Source: Polaribacter haliotis
GTDB lineage: Bacteria; Bacteroidota; Bacteroidia; Flavobacteriales; Flavobacteriaceae
Length of the DNA: 64,000 nucleotides
Reading direction: 5' to 3'
NCBI RefSeq assembly: GCF_014784055.1
Contig: NZ_CP061813.1
Coordinates: 2,242,001 to 2,306,000 of the forward strand
The notes under the pieces are model-generated. The model made no database searches and was not told the DNA's origin. It saw only the letters and a program-made list of their open reading frames with translations. Shown here piece by piece: positions 1 to 8,527 of the stretch. Position numbers and translations under genes: made by a program. How positions within the stretch are numbered: the stretch's first letter is position 1; every line of letters begins with the position of its first letter.

Positions 1-1
1 A

Positions 2-151
2 TTAATGCATGAAGCAGCCTCTAAATTGTATAATTCTTTACACGAATTAGATAGTTTAAAGTTAGATGTTATTATTGCAGAACGTTTTCCTGATAATGGT
101 TTAGGAAAGTCGATTAACGATCGTTTACAACGTGCAACTTTTAGCGCATAA
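2..151 (+). CDS. L-threonylcarbamoyladenylate synthase, C-terminal fragment (Sua5/YrdC/TsaC family)
   Basis: The gene begins before the window; the last 49 codons are visible and end in TAA. The fragment reads LMHEAASKLYNSLHELDSL and ends with DNGLGKSINDRLQRATFSA. This resembles the C-terminal end of Bacteroidota Sua5/YciO/YrdC proteins, which typically finish with a GLGxAINDRLxRA segment. The family makes threonylcarbamoyl-AMP from threonine, bicarbonate and ATP for the t6A37 modification of ANN-decoding tRNAs. The assignment rests on this tail only, because the catalytic YrdC fold lies outside the window. The gene is convergent with the lipoprotein gene downstream and shares a terminator with it. 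Confidence 0.7.
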   Translation, partial: LMHEAASKLYNSLHELDSLKLDVIIAERFPDNGLGKSINDRLQRATFSA

Positions 152-180
152 AAAAAGGATAGCTTTTCAGCTACCCTTTT
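151..180. terminator. Bidirectional intrinsic terminator
   Basis: An inverted repeat (AAAAGGATAGC, short loop, GCTACCCTTTT; one mismatch) has A and T tracts on its two flanks. It lies between two convergent genes, so it can stop transcription from both sides. Confidence 0.75.
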
Positions 181-203
181 ATAAAATCAAAATAATGTTT
201 TGA

Positions 204-758
204 TTATGATTTTTTATATTTTGCAATAACTTCATTCAACTCTTCACGTAAATCATCAAATTTCTCGTTTAAATCTTCGATGTTTTGCTTTACTTTATCT
301 GCTTCGTCGTTTTTATTATCAACTACATTTTTATACTCTTTTTGAATATTTTTAATATCGTCCATAACCTCATCCGTTTTTAACCAAGCAGGAATATTAT
401 TTCCTAAACTAGCAATTGTACCTTTTAAATTTTCAATTCTAGTGTTTACTTCATCTGTATCTAAGTTCTCTATATCACTTAATTCTTTATTTGCAATGGT
501 AAATCCATCCCAATTGTCAAAAGCTAAAGAACCATCAGAATCCATTTTGTAATTTACTTCTGTTCCGTCTTCTAATTTCATTTTCATTTCTTGGAAACCT
601 TCAGAAATATCATCGCCAATTTCTTCCATCGTATTTTCTACTTGCTCCATCTTTTCATCTACCTTATCTTCTACTTTTTCTTTCTTTGTTTTATCACAAG
701 AAACAAATAGTAAACCTGTTATCGCTAATACTGCTGTTAATTTTTTAATTGTTTTCAT
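204..758 (-). CDS. Small charged lipoprotein of unknown function
   Basis: This encodes about 184 aa. The start chosen is MKTIKKLTAVLAITGLLF, a lipoprotein signal peptide ending in a VSC lipobox (Cys about residue 21). A longer start at 797 is rejected because it falls inside the likely promoter -7 box (795-802). After the Cys the protein is very rich in Glu, Asp and Lys with predicted coiled-coil helix. A short central part contains a YKMDSDGSLAFDNWDGF stretch and an IPAWLKTDEVMDDI stretch. I do not recognise a catalytic domain. It is probably a periplasm-facing inner- or outer-membrane lipoprotein. The function is unknown. Confidence 0.75.
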   Translation of the reverse strand: MKTIKKLTAVLAITGLLFVSCDKTKKEKVEDKVDEKMEQVENTMEEIGDDISEGFQEMKMKLEDGTEVNYKMDSDGSLAFDNWDGFTIANKELSDIENLDTDEVNTRIENLKGTIASLGNNIPAWLKTDEVMDDIKNIQKEYKNVVDNKNDEADKVKQNIEDLNEKFDDLREELNEVIAKYKKS

Positions 759-794
759 ATTTATTATTTTTTGATTGTTTTTACTAATTTGATA

Positions 795-802
795 CAAAAC
801 TA
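795..802 (-). promoter_or_regulatory. Candidate -7 box (TAGTTTTG) for the lipoprotein gene
   Basis: On the minus strand TAGTTTTG matches the Bacteroidota -7 consensus TAnnTTTG and lies 37 bases before the chosen ATG. No good TTG -33 element is visible at the usual spacing, so support is moderate. It decides between the two possible starts of the gene. Confidence 0.5.
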
Positions 803-893
803 TAGCAAATTGACAGTTTACATTAACACAAATAGATTTAATATGAACTCTTTAGAAAACACTACTTCTATATTTTATAACAGATAAACTAAC

Positions 894-901
894 TATCTTT
901 G
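894..901 (+). promoter_or_regulatory. Candidate -7 box (TATCTTTG) for the pseudouridine synthase gene
   Basis: TATCTTTG fits TAnnTTTG and ends 12 bases before the ATG at 914, giving a very short leader. A TTG at 899 that could act as a start is part of this box, so the ATG at 914 is preferred. Confidence 0.5.
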
Positions 902-913
902 GCAATTATTCTT

Positions 914-2581
914 ATGAAATTGAAACATATTCAACATTTTAAAACAGCTACTTCTGGAATTTCTCTTCCAGAAAAATTTACGTTTCCTTTTTATTACCAA
1001 CCACATCCGTTGGCTAAAATAGCTGCAAAAGAATTGCAAGATTATTTAGAAAATCAAAACGATTTTATACATAATTTCGGTTTTAATGCTGATGATAAAG
1101 AAACTGCAATCGGAAAAATGTTTGGAGTTTTAGTAGTGAAAAATAAACAAAACGAATTAGGATATTTAGCGGCTTTTTCAGGAAAATTAGAAGACGAAAG
1201 TTGCCCTGAAACATTTGTGCCACCAGTTTTCGATTTAAGAACTAAAAATAGTTTTTACAGAAAAGGCGAGTTAGAGATTGAACAGATTAGCATTCAATTA
1301 GAAGCTTTAAAAAGCGATAGAAACTATCTTCGATTAAAAAAAGAAGTAAAAAAATTATCCAAAGAAATTGAAGATGATTTAGCTCTGCAACGTAAAAAAT
1401 TGAAACTAAATAAAAGTAAAAGAAAAGCCCTAAAAAAAGAAAATATAAATGCTGATGATTTTAAAAACCTTGAAAAAAAATTAACGCAAGAAAGTTATAA
1501 CGACCAGTTTTTCTACAAAGAATTGGTGGAATATTACAATGCTAAAATTGATAAGAAAAGAACAAACCTTATTAATATTGAAGCAAATATTTCAACATTA
1601 AAAAAATTAAGGAAAACGACTTCTGCTTTTTTACAACAAACGTTGTTCGAGAAATTTCAATTTTTGAATCAGCAAAAAGAATCAAAAGCACTGATTGACA
1701 TTTTTAACAATCCCGAAATAAAACCTCCTGCTGGTTCTGGAGAATGTGCTGCTCCGAAATTATTACAGTTTGCATTTAAAAACGATTTAACGCCAATTTG
1801 TATGGCAGAATTTTGGTGGGGAATTTCGCCAAATTCAGCAATTAGAAAACACAAAAACTTTTATCCTGCTTGCCAAAGTCGATGCAAACCTATTTTAGAA
1901 CACATGTTATCTGGCATTAAAATGGATGAGAATCTATTAATCAAAGAAATTTCAAAAGACAAAGATTTAGAGATTATTTATGAAGATGATGTTTTAATTG
2001 CCGTAAATAAACCCGCAGAATTTTTATCGGTTCCTGGAAAAGAAATTAGCGATTCTGTTTATACTCGAATTAAGGATAAATATCCAAATGCTACTGGTCC
2101 TTTAATTGTGCATAGATTAGACATGTCTACTTCAGGGATTTTATTATTAACGAAAACCAAAGAAGCTAATAAGGTTTTACAGAGTCAGTTTATAAACAGA
2201 AGTATTAAAAAACGCTATGTTGCTTTGTTAGATGGAAATTTACCCGAAAATAAAGGAAAAATAAAATTGCCTTTACGTGTAGATTTAGACGACAGACCAA
2301 AACAATTGGTTTGTTACGAACATGGAAAAAATGCAGAAACCATTTGGGAAGTTATTGAAAGAAAAAACAATAAAACGCGTGTTTATTTTTATCCAATAAC
2401 TGGTAGAACGCATCAACTTAGAGTACATGCTGCTCATAAAAACGGATTAAATTCACCCATAATTGGTGACGATTTATATGGAAAAAAAGAAAATAGATTG
2501 CATTTGCATGCCGAATTTATTGAGTTTTTGCATCCTACAACAAACGAAAAAATGAATTTTAGAATTGCGCCTGATTTTTAG
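914..2581 (+). CDS. RluA-family pseudouridine synthase with a long N-terminal extension
   Basis: This encodes about 555 aa. The C-terminal half (from about residue 355) is a clear RluA-type catalytic domain: IIYEDDVLIAVNKPAEFLSVPG, then VHRLDMSTSG with the catalytic Asp at about residue 403, then GRTHQLRVHAAH and SPIIGDDLYG. The family isomerises uridine to pseudouridine in rRNA or tRNA. The N-terminal half is a distinct region with a Lys/Glu-rich coiled coil (about residues 120-230) and a conserved-looking Cys/Trp segment (GECAAPKLLQFAF, AEFWWG). This long architecture is known in Bacteroidota and Vibrio relatives. The RNA target cannot be read from the sequence. The gene stands alone and diverges from the lipoprotein gene. 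Confidence 0.88.
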   Translation: MKLKHIQHFKTATSGISLPEKFTFPFYYQPHPLAKIAAKELQDYLENQNDFIHNFGFNADDKETAIGKMFGVLVVKNKQNELGYLAAFSGKLEDESCPETFVPPVFDLRTKNSFYRKGELEIEQISIQLEALKSDRNYLRLKKEVKKLSKEIEDDLALQRKKLKLNKSKRKALKKENINADDFKNLEKKLTQESYNDQFFYKELVEYYNAKIDKKRTNLINIEANISTLKKLRKTTSAFLQQTLFEKFQFLNQQKESKALIDIFNNPEIKPPAGSGECAAPKLLQFAFKNDLTPICMAEFWWGISPNSAIRKHKNFYPACQSRCKPILEHMLSGIKMDENLLIKEISKDKDLEIIYEDDVLIAVNKPAEFLSVPGKEISDSVYTRIKDKYPNATGPLIVHRLDMSTSGILLLTKTKEANKVLQSQFINRSIKKRYVALLDGNLPENKGKIKLPLRVDLDDRPKQLVCYEHGKNAETIWEVIERKNNKTRVYFYPITGRTHQLRVHAAHKNGLNSPIIGDDLYGKKENRLHLHAEFIEFLHPTTNEKMNFRIAPDF

Positions 2582-2647
2582 GATTTAGTATTAAGACACG
2601 AATTTCACAATTTGCTCAAATTATTTTTTTTCTAGAAATTAATTTAG

Positions 2648-2671
2648 GTTTCGACTGCGCTCAAGCAGACA
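2648..2671. repeat. Fragment of a flavobacterial intergenic repeat
   Basis: The stretch TTTCGACTGCGCTCAAGC lies between two convergent genes. From memory it matches a short intergenic repeat common in Flavobacteriaceae. It is GC-rich against an AT-rich background. It may be a decayed relative of the longer repeat at 36597-36674, though the two share little sequence. Confidence 0.4.
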
Positions 2672-2691
2672 ACTTTAACTATTCAATAAAC

Positions 2692-5319
2692 TTATCTTAC
2701 AAATCTATAAGTCGCTTTAATTAGAAAAGTATCATTGGCAGGAACATCAAAAACTTGTGTTCTTACACTCTTGCTTAAAGAATCTTCGAAATCTTGACTT
2801 CCAGAAGAACCTCTTGCCCAAACAAAAAAGAGTTCGGACCCTGGAATATATTCCCATCTTACTACTAAATTTGTTTGCAATTGCACAAAAGAGAAATCTG
2901 GTTTTCCGAAAGAATAATCTGTTACATTATCTTTATTTTCATCAATTAAAAAATTATTATTCGCATCTGTAGAAATTTGATTTTCATCAAACATATTTAC
3001 TCGATCGCTAAATGAACTCGCAACTGAATTATTTACAAAATTAAAATCGGAATATCTTCCTCTAGAAATAAATGGTTGTCCATAAAACTGAACCGAAAAA
3101 TTAGGATTTAAACTGTAATTCAATCTTAAGGTGGTTGTCCAAGAATCGTTTTCTATGTTTCCTAAAATGTATCTTTTTATATTTCCAAAATCTCTGGTGG
3201 TTACATATTGCGATTTGTCTTGGGTTTGTTCAAACTCATTTTCTAAAGACATGCTAAAAGAATCGAAAGGCTGGTAATTCATCCGAAAAACATATCTATT
3301 TCTACTAAACACATCTTCGTTACTTCTAACAATAACATGCCCTAAAGTAGCACTAAACTTTCTACTCCTATCTGTACCAACAAACGCGTAAATAAATTTA
3401 TCATCTGCAACTCGCCAACGTGGGCCACCTCTTAAAAAAGCATTTCTATGAATTTGGCTGCTAGAACCCATTCCTATTTCTGTAAACCAATTGTTTTTCC
3501 AATTTATGTTTCCTTCTAACTCGAATCTTATTCTGTTTAAATTCCCACCAAAATCGTAAGTTGATGATTGCTCTACTTGCAGACTCATTTCTCTATAGAT
3601 TCCTTTTGGAACTTGCCACAAATATTTTCCTTCAACAAACTGAATCATTTCATCTGTATTTCTTAAAAAACCAACATCATTTAATTCTAATTCTGGCGAA
3701 CGCCAAATAAAACCTCCATTGTATCTCCAATTTCCTCCACCTTGTTTTCCTGCTTCAATTCTTCCTCCAGTTCCTGTTAACGAAGTTCTTGTTGGGTCTA
3801 AATTCACATAAGTTGCATCTGGTCTTTGGAATAATCTTGCAATAGAAAGTTGTGTGTTTTCAATAGCTTCCTTACTTCCTGTAACATGACTCATTATTGC
3901 ATTTCCTTCCAAATAAAAGTCTCTTTTTCGCCAAGTATGCCTAAAATCAATTCCACCTGTATAAGCAGCTTTGTGTAATTCAGTAAAATTACCGTCTAAA
4001 TTTCTGTTTGTAGCTGTAAAGATTCCTCCTAAATAAGAATTTCTTTCATTAAAATCTTTTTGGGCTCTTGCAACAAAATAATTAGTTAACGGCTCTACAA
4101 TTTCTTCTCTTGTTTTACCATCTGTTTGTTTTATTTCTGCATATTCGTTTGCAGTAACACTTTCTAAAACACCAATAAACCAACCATCTTTGGTTTTTCC
4201 AGAAAATTTTGCAGCTCCTAAAATTGTTGAATTTTGTGGAACATTTGCAAATTCTCCAATTTTTAAATTTGCATTTCTATGTGGATTCCTACCAATTCTT
4301 CTACTATAAAAAAGATTGTCTCTTCCATTTGCAAATTCAAAATCGAAAATATTTTTATTTTCTACAAAAAACGGTCTTTGTTCCTTAAAGAAAATCTGAA
4401 ACCCATCCAAAGCAATCGCTCCAGGATCTGCTTCTACTTGACCAAAATCTGGATTTATGGTTAAATCTAGAGTCAAATCGTTCGTAATTCCAATTTTTGC
4501 ATCTAAACCACCATTGATTTTAAAATCGCTTCCATCCCTATATGGGTTTCCTGGTTCTGCAGGATAATTATCGTATTGTAAAACCGTAAAAGGTTGAATT
4601 TCTAATTGTTTTTGAGATTTTAAATTCACCAATCCATGTAATTCTCCTGCTTCACTTATATAACCTGCTTGGTCGTTTGGAATTCGTTGCCAAAGAGAAC
4701 GCTCTTGCAATCTAAAAATAGTTCTGTTTACATTAAAACCCCAAATTTGCTCTTTATCGTCTCCAAAACGTAATTGACTAAATGGAATTTTCATTTCTGC
4801 AGTCCATCCTTTATTATCTACTTTTGCGTTTGTGTACCAAATAGGGTTCCAACTATCGTCCCAATTATTTCCATTTTGGGTAACAATTTCTTCTCCTTTA
4901 ACACCAGCAGCAGTTGTTGTAAAAACAAAAGCCGTTCTTTTATCGTGATAACTATCTATAATTACATTTATTCTGTCGCCAGCAAAACCATCTCTTCTTG
5001 TTAATCTTTGTTGAATTAATTCTGGATTATCATCCAAAGCTCTTAAAGCGATATACAAGTATTTCGCATCGTACATTACTTTAAACTTAGTTTGATATGT
5101 TGGTGGTGTTCCTTCATCTGGATTATTTTCTGTAAAATCTGAGGACCATTCTACAGCATTCCAAGCTTCTTCATTTATAAAACCATCAATTACAGGAACT
5201 GCATTCAATTTTTTAGTAGTGTAAATTCTTTTCGGAAGCGATGTATTTTTAACCTCTTGCGCAGAGAAATTCAATGCAAAGAAAACACTTATAAAAAGTG
5301 ATATATATTGTAATTTCAT
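2692..5319 (-). CDS. CBM9-like / DUF5916 outer-membrane protein
   Basis: This encodes 875 aa with a Sec signal peptide (MKLQYISLFISVFFALNFSAQ). Residues about 35-230 form a carbohydrate-binding family 9-like domain (VPVIDGFINEEAW, KVMYDAKYLYIALRA, WTAEMKIPFSQLRFG, WGFNVNR). The rest matches the DUF5916 type: an FFKEQRPFFVEN motif followed by many alternating aromatic strands typical of an outer-membrane beta-barrel, ending in a short strand with a terminal aromatic (YRFVR). Proteins of this type are widespread in Bacteroidota. They are often labelled hydrolases, but the enzymatic role is unproven. No operon partner is adjacent. The substrate is unknown. Confidence 0.85.
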   Translation of the reverse strand: MKLQYISLFISVFFALNFSAQEVKNTSLPKRIYTTKKLNAVPVIDGFINEEAWNAVEWSSDFTENNPDEGTPPTYQTKFKVMYDAKYLYIALRALDDNPELIQQRLTRRDGFAGDRINVIIDSYHDKRTAFVFTTTAAGVKGEEIVTQNGNNWDDSWNPIWYTNAKVDNKGWTAEMKIPFSQLRFGDDKEQIWGFNVNRTIFRLQERSLWQRIPNDQAGYISEAGELHGLVNLKSQKQLEIQPFTVLQYDNYPAEPGNPYRDGSDFKINGGLDAKIGITNDLTLDLTINPDFGQVEADPGAIALDGFQIFFKEQRPFFVENKNIFDFEFANGRDNLFYSRRIGRNPHRNANLKIGEFANVPQNSTILGAAKFSGKTKDGWFIGVLESVTANEYAEIKQTDGKTREEIVEPLTNYFVARAQKDFNERNSYLGGIFTATNRNLDGNFTELHKAAYTGGIDFRHTWRKRDFYLEGNAIMSHVTGSKEAIENTQLSIARLFQRPDATYVNLDPTRTSLTGTGGRIEAGKQGGGNWRYNGGFIWRSPELELNDVGFLRNTDEMIQFVEGKYLWQVPKGIYREMSLQVEQSSTYDFGGNLNRIRFELEGNINWKNNWFTEIGMGSSSQIHRNAFLRGGPRWRVADDKFIYAFVGTDRSRKFSATLGHVIVRSNEDVFSRNRYVFRMNYQPFDSFSMSLENEFEQTQDKSQYVTTRDFGNIKRYILGNIENDSWTTTLRLNYSLNPNFSVQFYGQPFISRGRYSDFNFVNNSVASSFSDRVNMFDENQISTDANNNFLIDENKDNVTDYSFGKPDFSFVQLQTNLVVRWEYIPGSELFFVWARGSSGSQDFEDSLSKSVRTQVFDVPANDTFLIKATYRFVR

Positions 5320-5381
5320 TTGTTTGGGTTGTTATTTGACGAAGATAAATATGCTAAAAAAAGCAGGATTTTATCATCTTA

Positions 5382-5389
5382 CAAAAGTA
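5382..5389 (-). promoter_or_regulatory. Candidate -7 box (TACTTTTG) for the DUF5916 gene
   Basis: TACTTTTG on the minus strand fits TAnnTTTG and lies 62 bases upstream of the start codon. A second, weaker match (TATCTTCG) lies closer to the gene. No clear -33 TTG is seen. Confidence 0.35.
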
Positions 5390-5473
5390 ACCTTCTATTT
5401 TCTTAACGATATGTTAATTATTGTTAGATGATTTTTGAAAATTAAATTCATAAAAATAATTCTAAACCACTAT

Positions 5474-5503
5474 TTGTCAATCAAATAAATAGTAGTACAT
5501 TTG
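5474..5503 (+). promoter_or_regulatory. Promoter of the rplM-rpsI operon
   Basis: TTG at 5474-5476 and TACATTTG at 5496-5503 are separated by 19 bases, an almost ideal Bacteroidota sigma-ABfr promoter. Transcription would start near 5510, leaving a leader of about 50 bases. Confidence 0.75.
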
Positions 5504-5560
5504 CACTCCTTTTTTAAGGAAAAATTAATTTATTAACACACAAAAACTAATAGTGTAATT

Positions 5561-6016
5561 ATGAACACATTAAGTTACAAAACAGTATCAGCAAACAGCG
5601 CTACCGTAAACAAGGAGTGGGTTTTAGTTGATGCGGACGGGCAAACGTTGGGTCGTCTATCTTCTAAAATAGCAAAGCTAATTAGAGGTAAATACAAACC
5701 AAATTTTACTCCTCACGTAGATTGTGGAGATAACGTGGTTATTATCAACGCAGAAAAAATTGTTTTAACTGGAAACAAATGGAGAGACAAATCTTACATT
5801 CGTCACACAGGATATCCAGGAGGACAAAGATCGTTAACTGCAACAGAAATGTTCGAGAAAGATCCTACAAGATTAATCGAGAAAGCAGTAAAAGGAATGT
5901 TACCTAAAAATACTTTAGGAAGTGCTTTATTTAGAAACTTGTATGTTTATGCAGGAACAGAGCACAAACATGATGGGCAAAAACCTAAAGCTATTAACCT
6001 TAACGATTTAAAATAA
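5561..6016 (+). CDS. rplM: 50S ribosomal protein L13
   Basis: This encodes 151 aa, the usual length. Family hallmarks are WVLVDADGQTLGRLSSKIAKLIRGK near the N-terminus (residues about 20-45), VVIINAEKIVLTGNKW and the KAVKGMLPKNTLG segment. L13 binds 23S rRNA early in 50S assembly. It has a strong promoter and a short leader upstream. Its TAA overlaps the ATG of rpsI by one base (TAATG), so the two are translationally coupled, which is the universal L13-S9 pairing. Confidence 0.97.
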   Translation: MNTLSYKTVSANSATVNKEWVLVDADGQTLGRLSSKIAKLIRGKYKPNFTPHVDCGDNVVIINAEKIVLTGNKWRDKSYIRHTGYPGGQRSLTATEMFEKDPTRLIEKAVKGMLPKNTLGSALFRNLYVYAGTEHKHDGQKPKAINLNDLK

Positions 6017-6402
6017 TGGATACAGTTCACAAAATAGGTAGAAGAAAAACTGCTGTTGCTCGTATTTATCTTTCTGAAGGAAAAGGTAACATTACAGTTA
6101 ACAAAAAAGACTATAAAGATTACTTTTCAACTGGAACTTTACAGTATAAAGTACAACAACCATTAATGTTAACAGAAAACTTAGAGTCTTACGACATAAA
6201 AGTAAATGTTTATGGTGGTGGTGTAACTGGACAAGCAGAAGCAATTCGTTTGGCAATTACAAGAGCTTTAGTTTCTATTGATGCAGATCATAGAGCTGTA
6301 TTAAAACCAGAAGGTCTTTTAACACGTGATCCAAGAATGGTAGAACGTAAGAAATTCGGTCAGAAAAAAGCACGTAAAAAATTCCAATTCTCGAAACGTT
6401 AA
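6016..6402 (+). CDS. rpsI: 30S ribosomal protein S9
   Basis: This encodes 128 aa. It has the S9 signatures IGRRKTAVARIYL at the N-terminus, VYGGGVTGQAEAIRLAITRAL in the centre and the basic C-terminal tail ending KKARKKFQFSKR, whose last Arg contacts P-site tRNA in known ribosomes. It overlaps the rplM stop by one base. It is followed by a 151-base spacer before rpsB. Confidence 0.97.
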   Translation: MDTVHKIGRRKTAVARIYLSEGKGNITVNKKDYKDYFSTGTLQYKVQQPLMLTENLESYDIKVNVYGGGVTGQAEAIRLAITRALVSIDADHRAVLKPEGLLTRDPRMVERKKFGQKKARKKFQFSKR

Positions 6403-6553
6403 TATTTTACAGAATTTATTCTGTAATTTATTATATCGAGAACTGTTATTATTACAAAAAATTAATATTAAACAGTTTAGCATCTAAATAGTTAAGACTC
6501 GAAAGACTACTTAATTATTGATTTCACAAACAGAAAGTAAACACATTTATAAA
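6403..6553 (+). promoter_or_regulatory. rpsI-rpsB spacer, possible S2 leader
   Basis: This 151-base non-coding stretch contains a small hairpin at 6407-6426 (TTACAGAA, TTTA, TTCTGTAA) followed by an AT-rich run. No TAnnTTTG promoter is obvious, so rpsB is probably read through from rplM. Ribosomal protein S2 genes often carry autoregulatory leaders, but a specific structure cannot be confirmed by eye. Confidence 0.3.
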
Positions 6554-7372
6554 ATGGCAAACATAAATATTCAAGAATTATTAGACAATGGAGTACATTT
6601 TGGTCACTTAACAAGAAAGTGGAACCCAAACATGGCACCATATATTTATACAGAACGTAATGGTGTACACATCATCGATTTGTATAAAACTGCAGCTAAA
6701 ATAGAAGAGACTTCAGAAGCTTTGAACAAAATCGCTAACTCTGGTCGTAAAATTTTATTCGTAGCTACAAAAAAGCAAGCAAAAGATATCGTTGCTGAAA
6801 AAGCAAAAGCAGTAAACATGCCTTACATCACAGAAAGATGGCCTGGGGGAATGTTAACAAACTTTGTTACTATTAGAAAAGCTGTTAAAAAAATGGCTCA
6901 AATCGATAGAATGAAAACTGACGGTTCTTTTGATGCATTGTCTAAAAGAGAGAAATTACAAATAAACAGACAGAGAGAAAAATTAGAAAAGAATTTAGGT
7001 TCTATATCTGATATGACTCGTTTACCTGGTGCTTTATTTATAGTAGACATCAAAAAAGAGCACATTGCTGTAGCAGAAGCTCAAAAATTAAACATTCCTA
7101 TTTTTGCAATGGTAGATACGAACTCTGATCCAAGACAAGTAGACTACGTAATTCCAGCAAACGACGATGCTTCTAAGTCTATCGACAAAGTATTATCTTT
7201 TGTAACGGATGCAATTGCTGAAGGTTTATCTGAAAGAAAAGCAGACAAAGCTGATAAGGAAAAAGCAAAGGAAGTTAAAAAAGAAGCTAAAGCAGAAGCT
7301 CCTAAAAAGGAAGAAGCTAAAGCTGAGGTTGCTCCTGAAGTAACTGAAACTCCTGCTGAAGAAAAAAAATAA
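6554..7372 (+). CDS. rpsB: 30S ribosomal protein S2
   Basis: This encodes about 272 aa from ATG 6554 (MANINIQELLDNGVHFGHLTRKWNP). An upstream in-frame start adds 12 non-conserved residues and is rejected. Family motifs are GRKILFVATKKQAKDI, ERWPGGMLTNFVTIRK, and LPGALFIVDIKKEHIAVAEA with NIPIFAMVDTNSDP. The last about 45 residues are a low-complexity Lys/Glu/Ala tail (KADKEKAKEVKKEAKAEAPK), common in Bacteroidota S2. It precedes tsf by 48 bases, the conserved rpsB-tsf order. Confidence 0.97.
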   Translation: MANINIQELLDNGVHFGHLTRKWNPNMAPYIYTERNGVHIIDLYKTAAKIEETSEALNKIANSGRKILFVATKKQAKDIVAEKAKAVNMPYITERWPGGMLTNFVTIRKAVKKMAQIDRMKTDGSFDALSKREKLQINRQREKLEKNLGSISDMTRLPGALFIVDIKKEHIAVAEAQKLNIPIFAMVDTNSDPRQVDYVIPANDDASKSIDKVLSFVTDAIAEGLSERKADKADKEKAKEVKKEAKAEAPKKEEAKAEVAPEVTETPAEEKK

Positions 7373-7420
7373 TTTAATAACAATTTAGAAATTTTATATT
7401 TCTATAAAAAAATAAGTGAC

Positions 7421-8386
7421 ATGGTAAAAGTAAGTGCTGCTGATGTTAAAAAATTAAGAGAAGCAACTGGAGCTGGTATGATGGACTGTAAAAAGGCATT
7501 AGTAGAAGCAGAAGGTAACTTCGAACAAGCAATTGATGTTTTACGTAAAAAAGGTCAAAAAATTGCTGCAAAAAGAGCTGATAGAGAATCTACAGAAGGT
7601 GTTGCAGTAACAAGAATTAATGACGATAAAACTGCAGGTGTTGCAATAGTATTAGCTTGTGAGACAGATTTCGTAGGTAAAAACGAATCTTTCGTAGCTT
7701 TAGGTGGTCAATTCGCAGATATCGCTTTAAATTTCGATAACAAAGAAGATTTCTTAGCTGCAGATTTTGGTGGTATGACAGTTGCTGATAAATTAGTTGA
7801 ACAAACTGGTGTTATTGGTGAAAAGTTAGAAATTACAGCTTTTGAAAAAGTAGAGGCTGCTTATGTTGGTGCTTACACTCACATTGGTAAAATTGCTGCT
7901 TTAGTAGGTTTATCTGCTGTTGTAGACAATGCTGAAACGTTAGCAAAAGATGTAGCAATGCAAGTAGCTTCTATGGGAGCTACAACTTTATCTTACAAAG
8001 ATTTCGATCCTGCATTTGTTGCAGCAGAAACTGAAGCTAGAATTGCTGTAATTGAAAAAGATAATATTGAGTTAGGTAGATTAGGGAAAACGTTAAAGAA
8101 CGTACCTCAATTTATTTCTATGTCTCAATTATCTGATGAAGTTCTAGCAAAAGCTGAAGAAGCTGCAAAAGCAGAATTAAAAGCTGAAGGTAAACCAGAA
8201 CAAATTTGGGATAGAATCTTACCAGGAAAAATGGAAAGATTTATTGCAGATAACACAACTTTAGATATGGAGCAGTGTCTTTTAGACCAGTCTTTTATTA
8301 AAGATGAAAAGAAAAATGTTGCACAATATGTTGCTACTTATGGCGATGTTGAAGTTTCAACTTTCAAAAGAGTTACTTTAGGGTAA
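7421..8386 (+). CDS. tsf: Translation elongation factor Ts
   Basis: This encodes 321 aa. The N-terminal UBA-like motif VKKLREATGAGMMDCKKALVEAEGN and the core TDFVGKNESF and IGKIAALVGL segments identify EF-Ts, the nucleotide exchange factor for EF-Tu. It is somewhat longer than the E. coli protein, as is usual in Bacteroidota. It lies in one transcription unit with rpsB and ends before a strong terminator. Confidence 0.97.
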   Translation: MVKVSAADVKKLREATGAGMMDCKKALVEAEGNFEQAIDVLRKKGQKIAAKRADRESTEGVAVTRINDDKTAGVAIVLACETDFVGKNESFVALGGQFADIALNFDNKEDFLAADFGGMTVADKLVEQTGVIGEKLEITAFEKVEAAYVGAYTHIGKIAALVGLSAVVDNAETLAKDVAMQVASMGATTLSYKDFDPAFVAAETEARIAVIEKDNIELGRLGKTLKNVPQFISMSQLSDEVLAKAEEAAKAELKAEGKPEQIWDRILPGKMERFIADNTTLDMEQCLLDQSFIKDEKKNVAQYVATYGDVEVSTFKRVTLG

Positions 8387-8433
8387 ATCCAGTATTGTTA
8401 TTCTTGCAAGTAAAAAGAATACCATAAATAAAT

Positions 8434-8473
8434 AAAACCTCGTTTTCAAAATATTTGAAAGCGAGGTTTTTTA
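8434..8473 (+). terminator. Intrinsic terminator after tsf
   Basis: A long hairpin (AAACCTCG-TTTTCAAA paired with TTTGAAA-GCGAGGTTT) followed by a T run ends the ribosomal block. Confidence 0.88.
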
Positions 8474-8499
8474 GTTATTAAAAAATTAAAAAAAAAACG

Positions 8500-8507
8500 T
8501 AGTTTTG
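8500..8507 (+). promoter_or_regulatory. Candidate -7 box (TAGTTTTG) for pyrH
   Basis: TAGTTTTG fits TAnnTTTG and ends 20 bases before the pyrH ATG, directly after the tsf terminator. No perfect -33 TTG is present. Confidence 0.55.
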
Positions 8508-8527
8508 CACAACTATCAAAACAAACT

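Noticed and set aside
7144..7383. Antisense frame over the end of rpsB
   Set aside because: It mirrors the Lys/Glu/Ala-rich tail of S2 and has no independent evidence.
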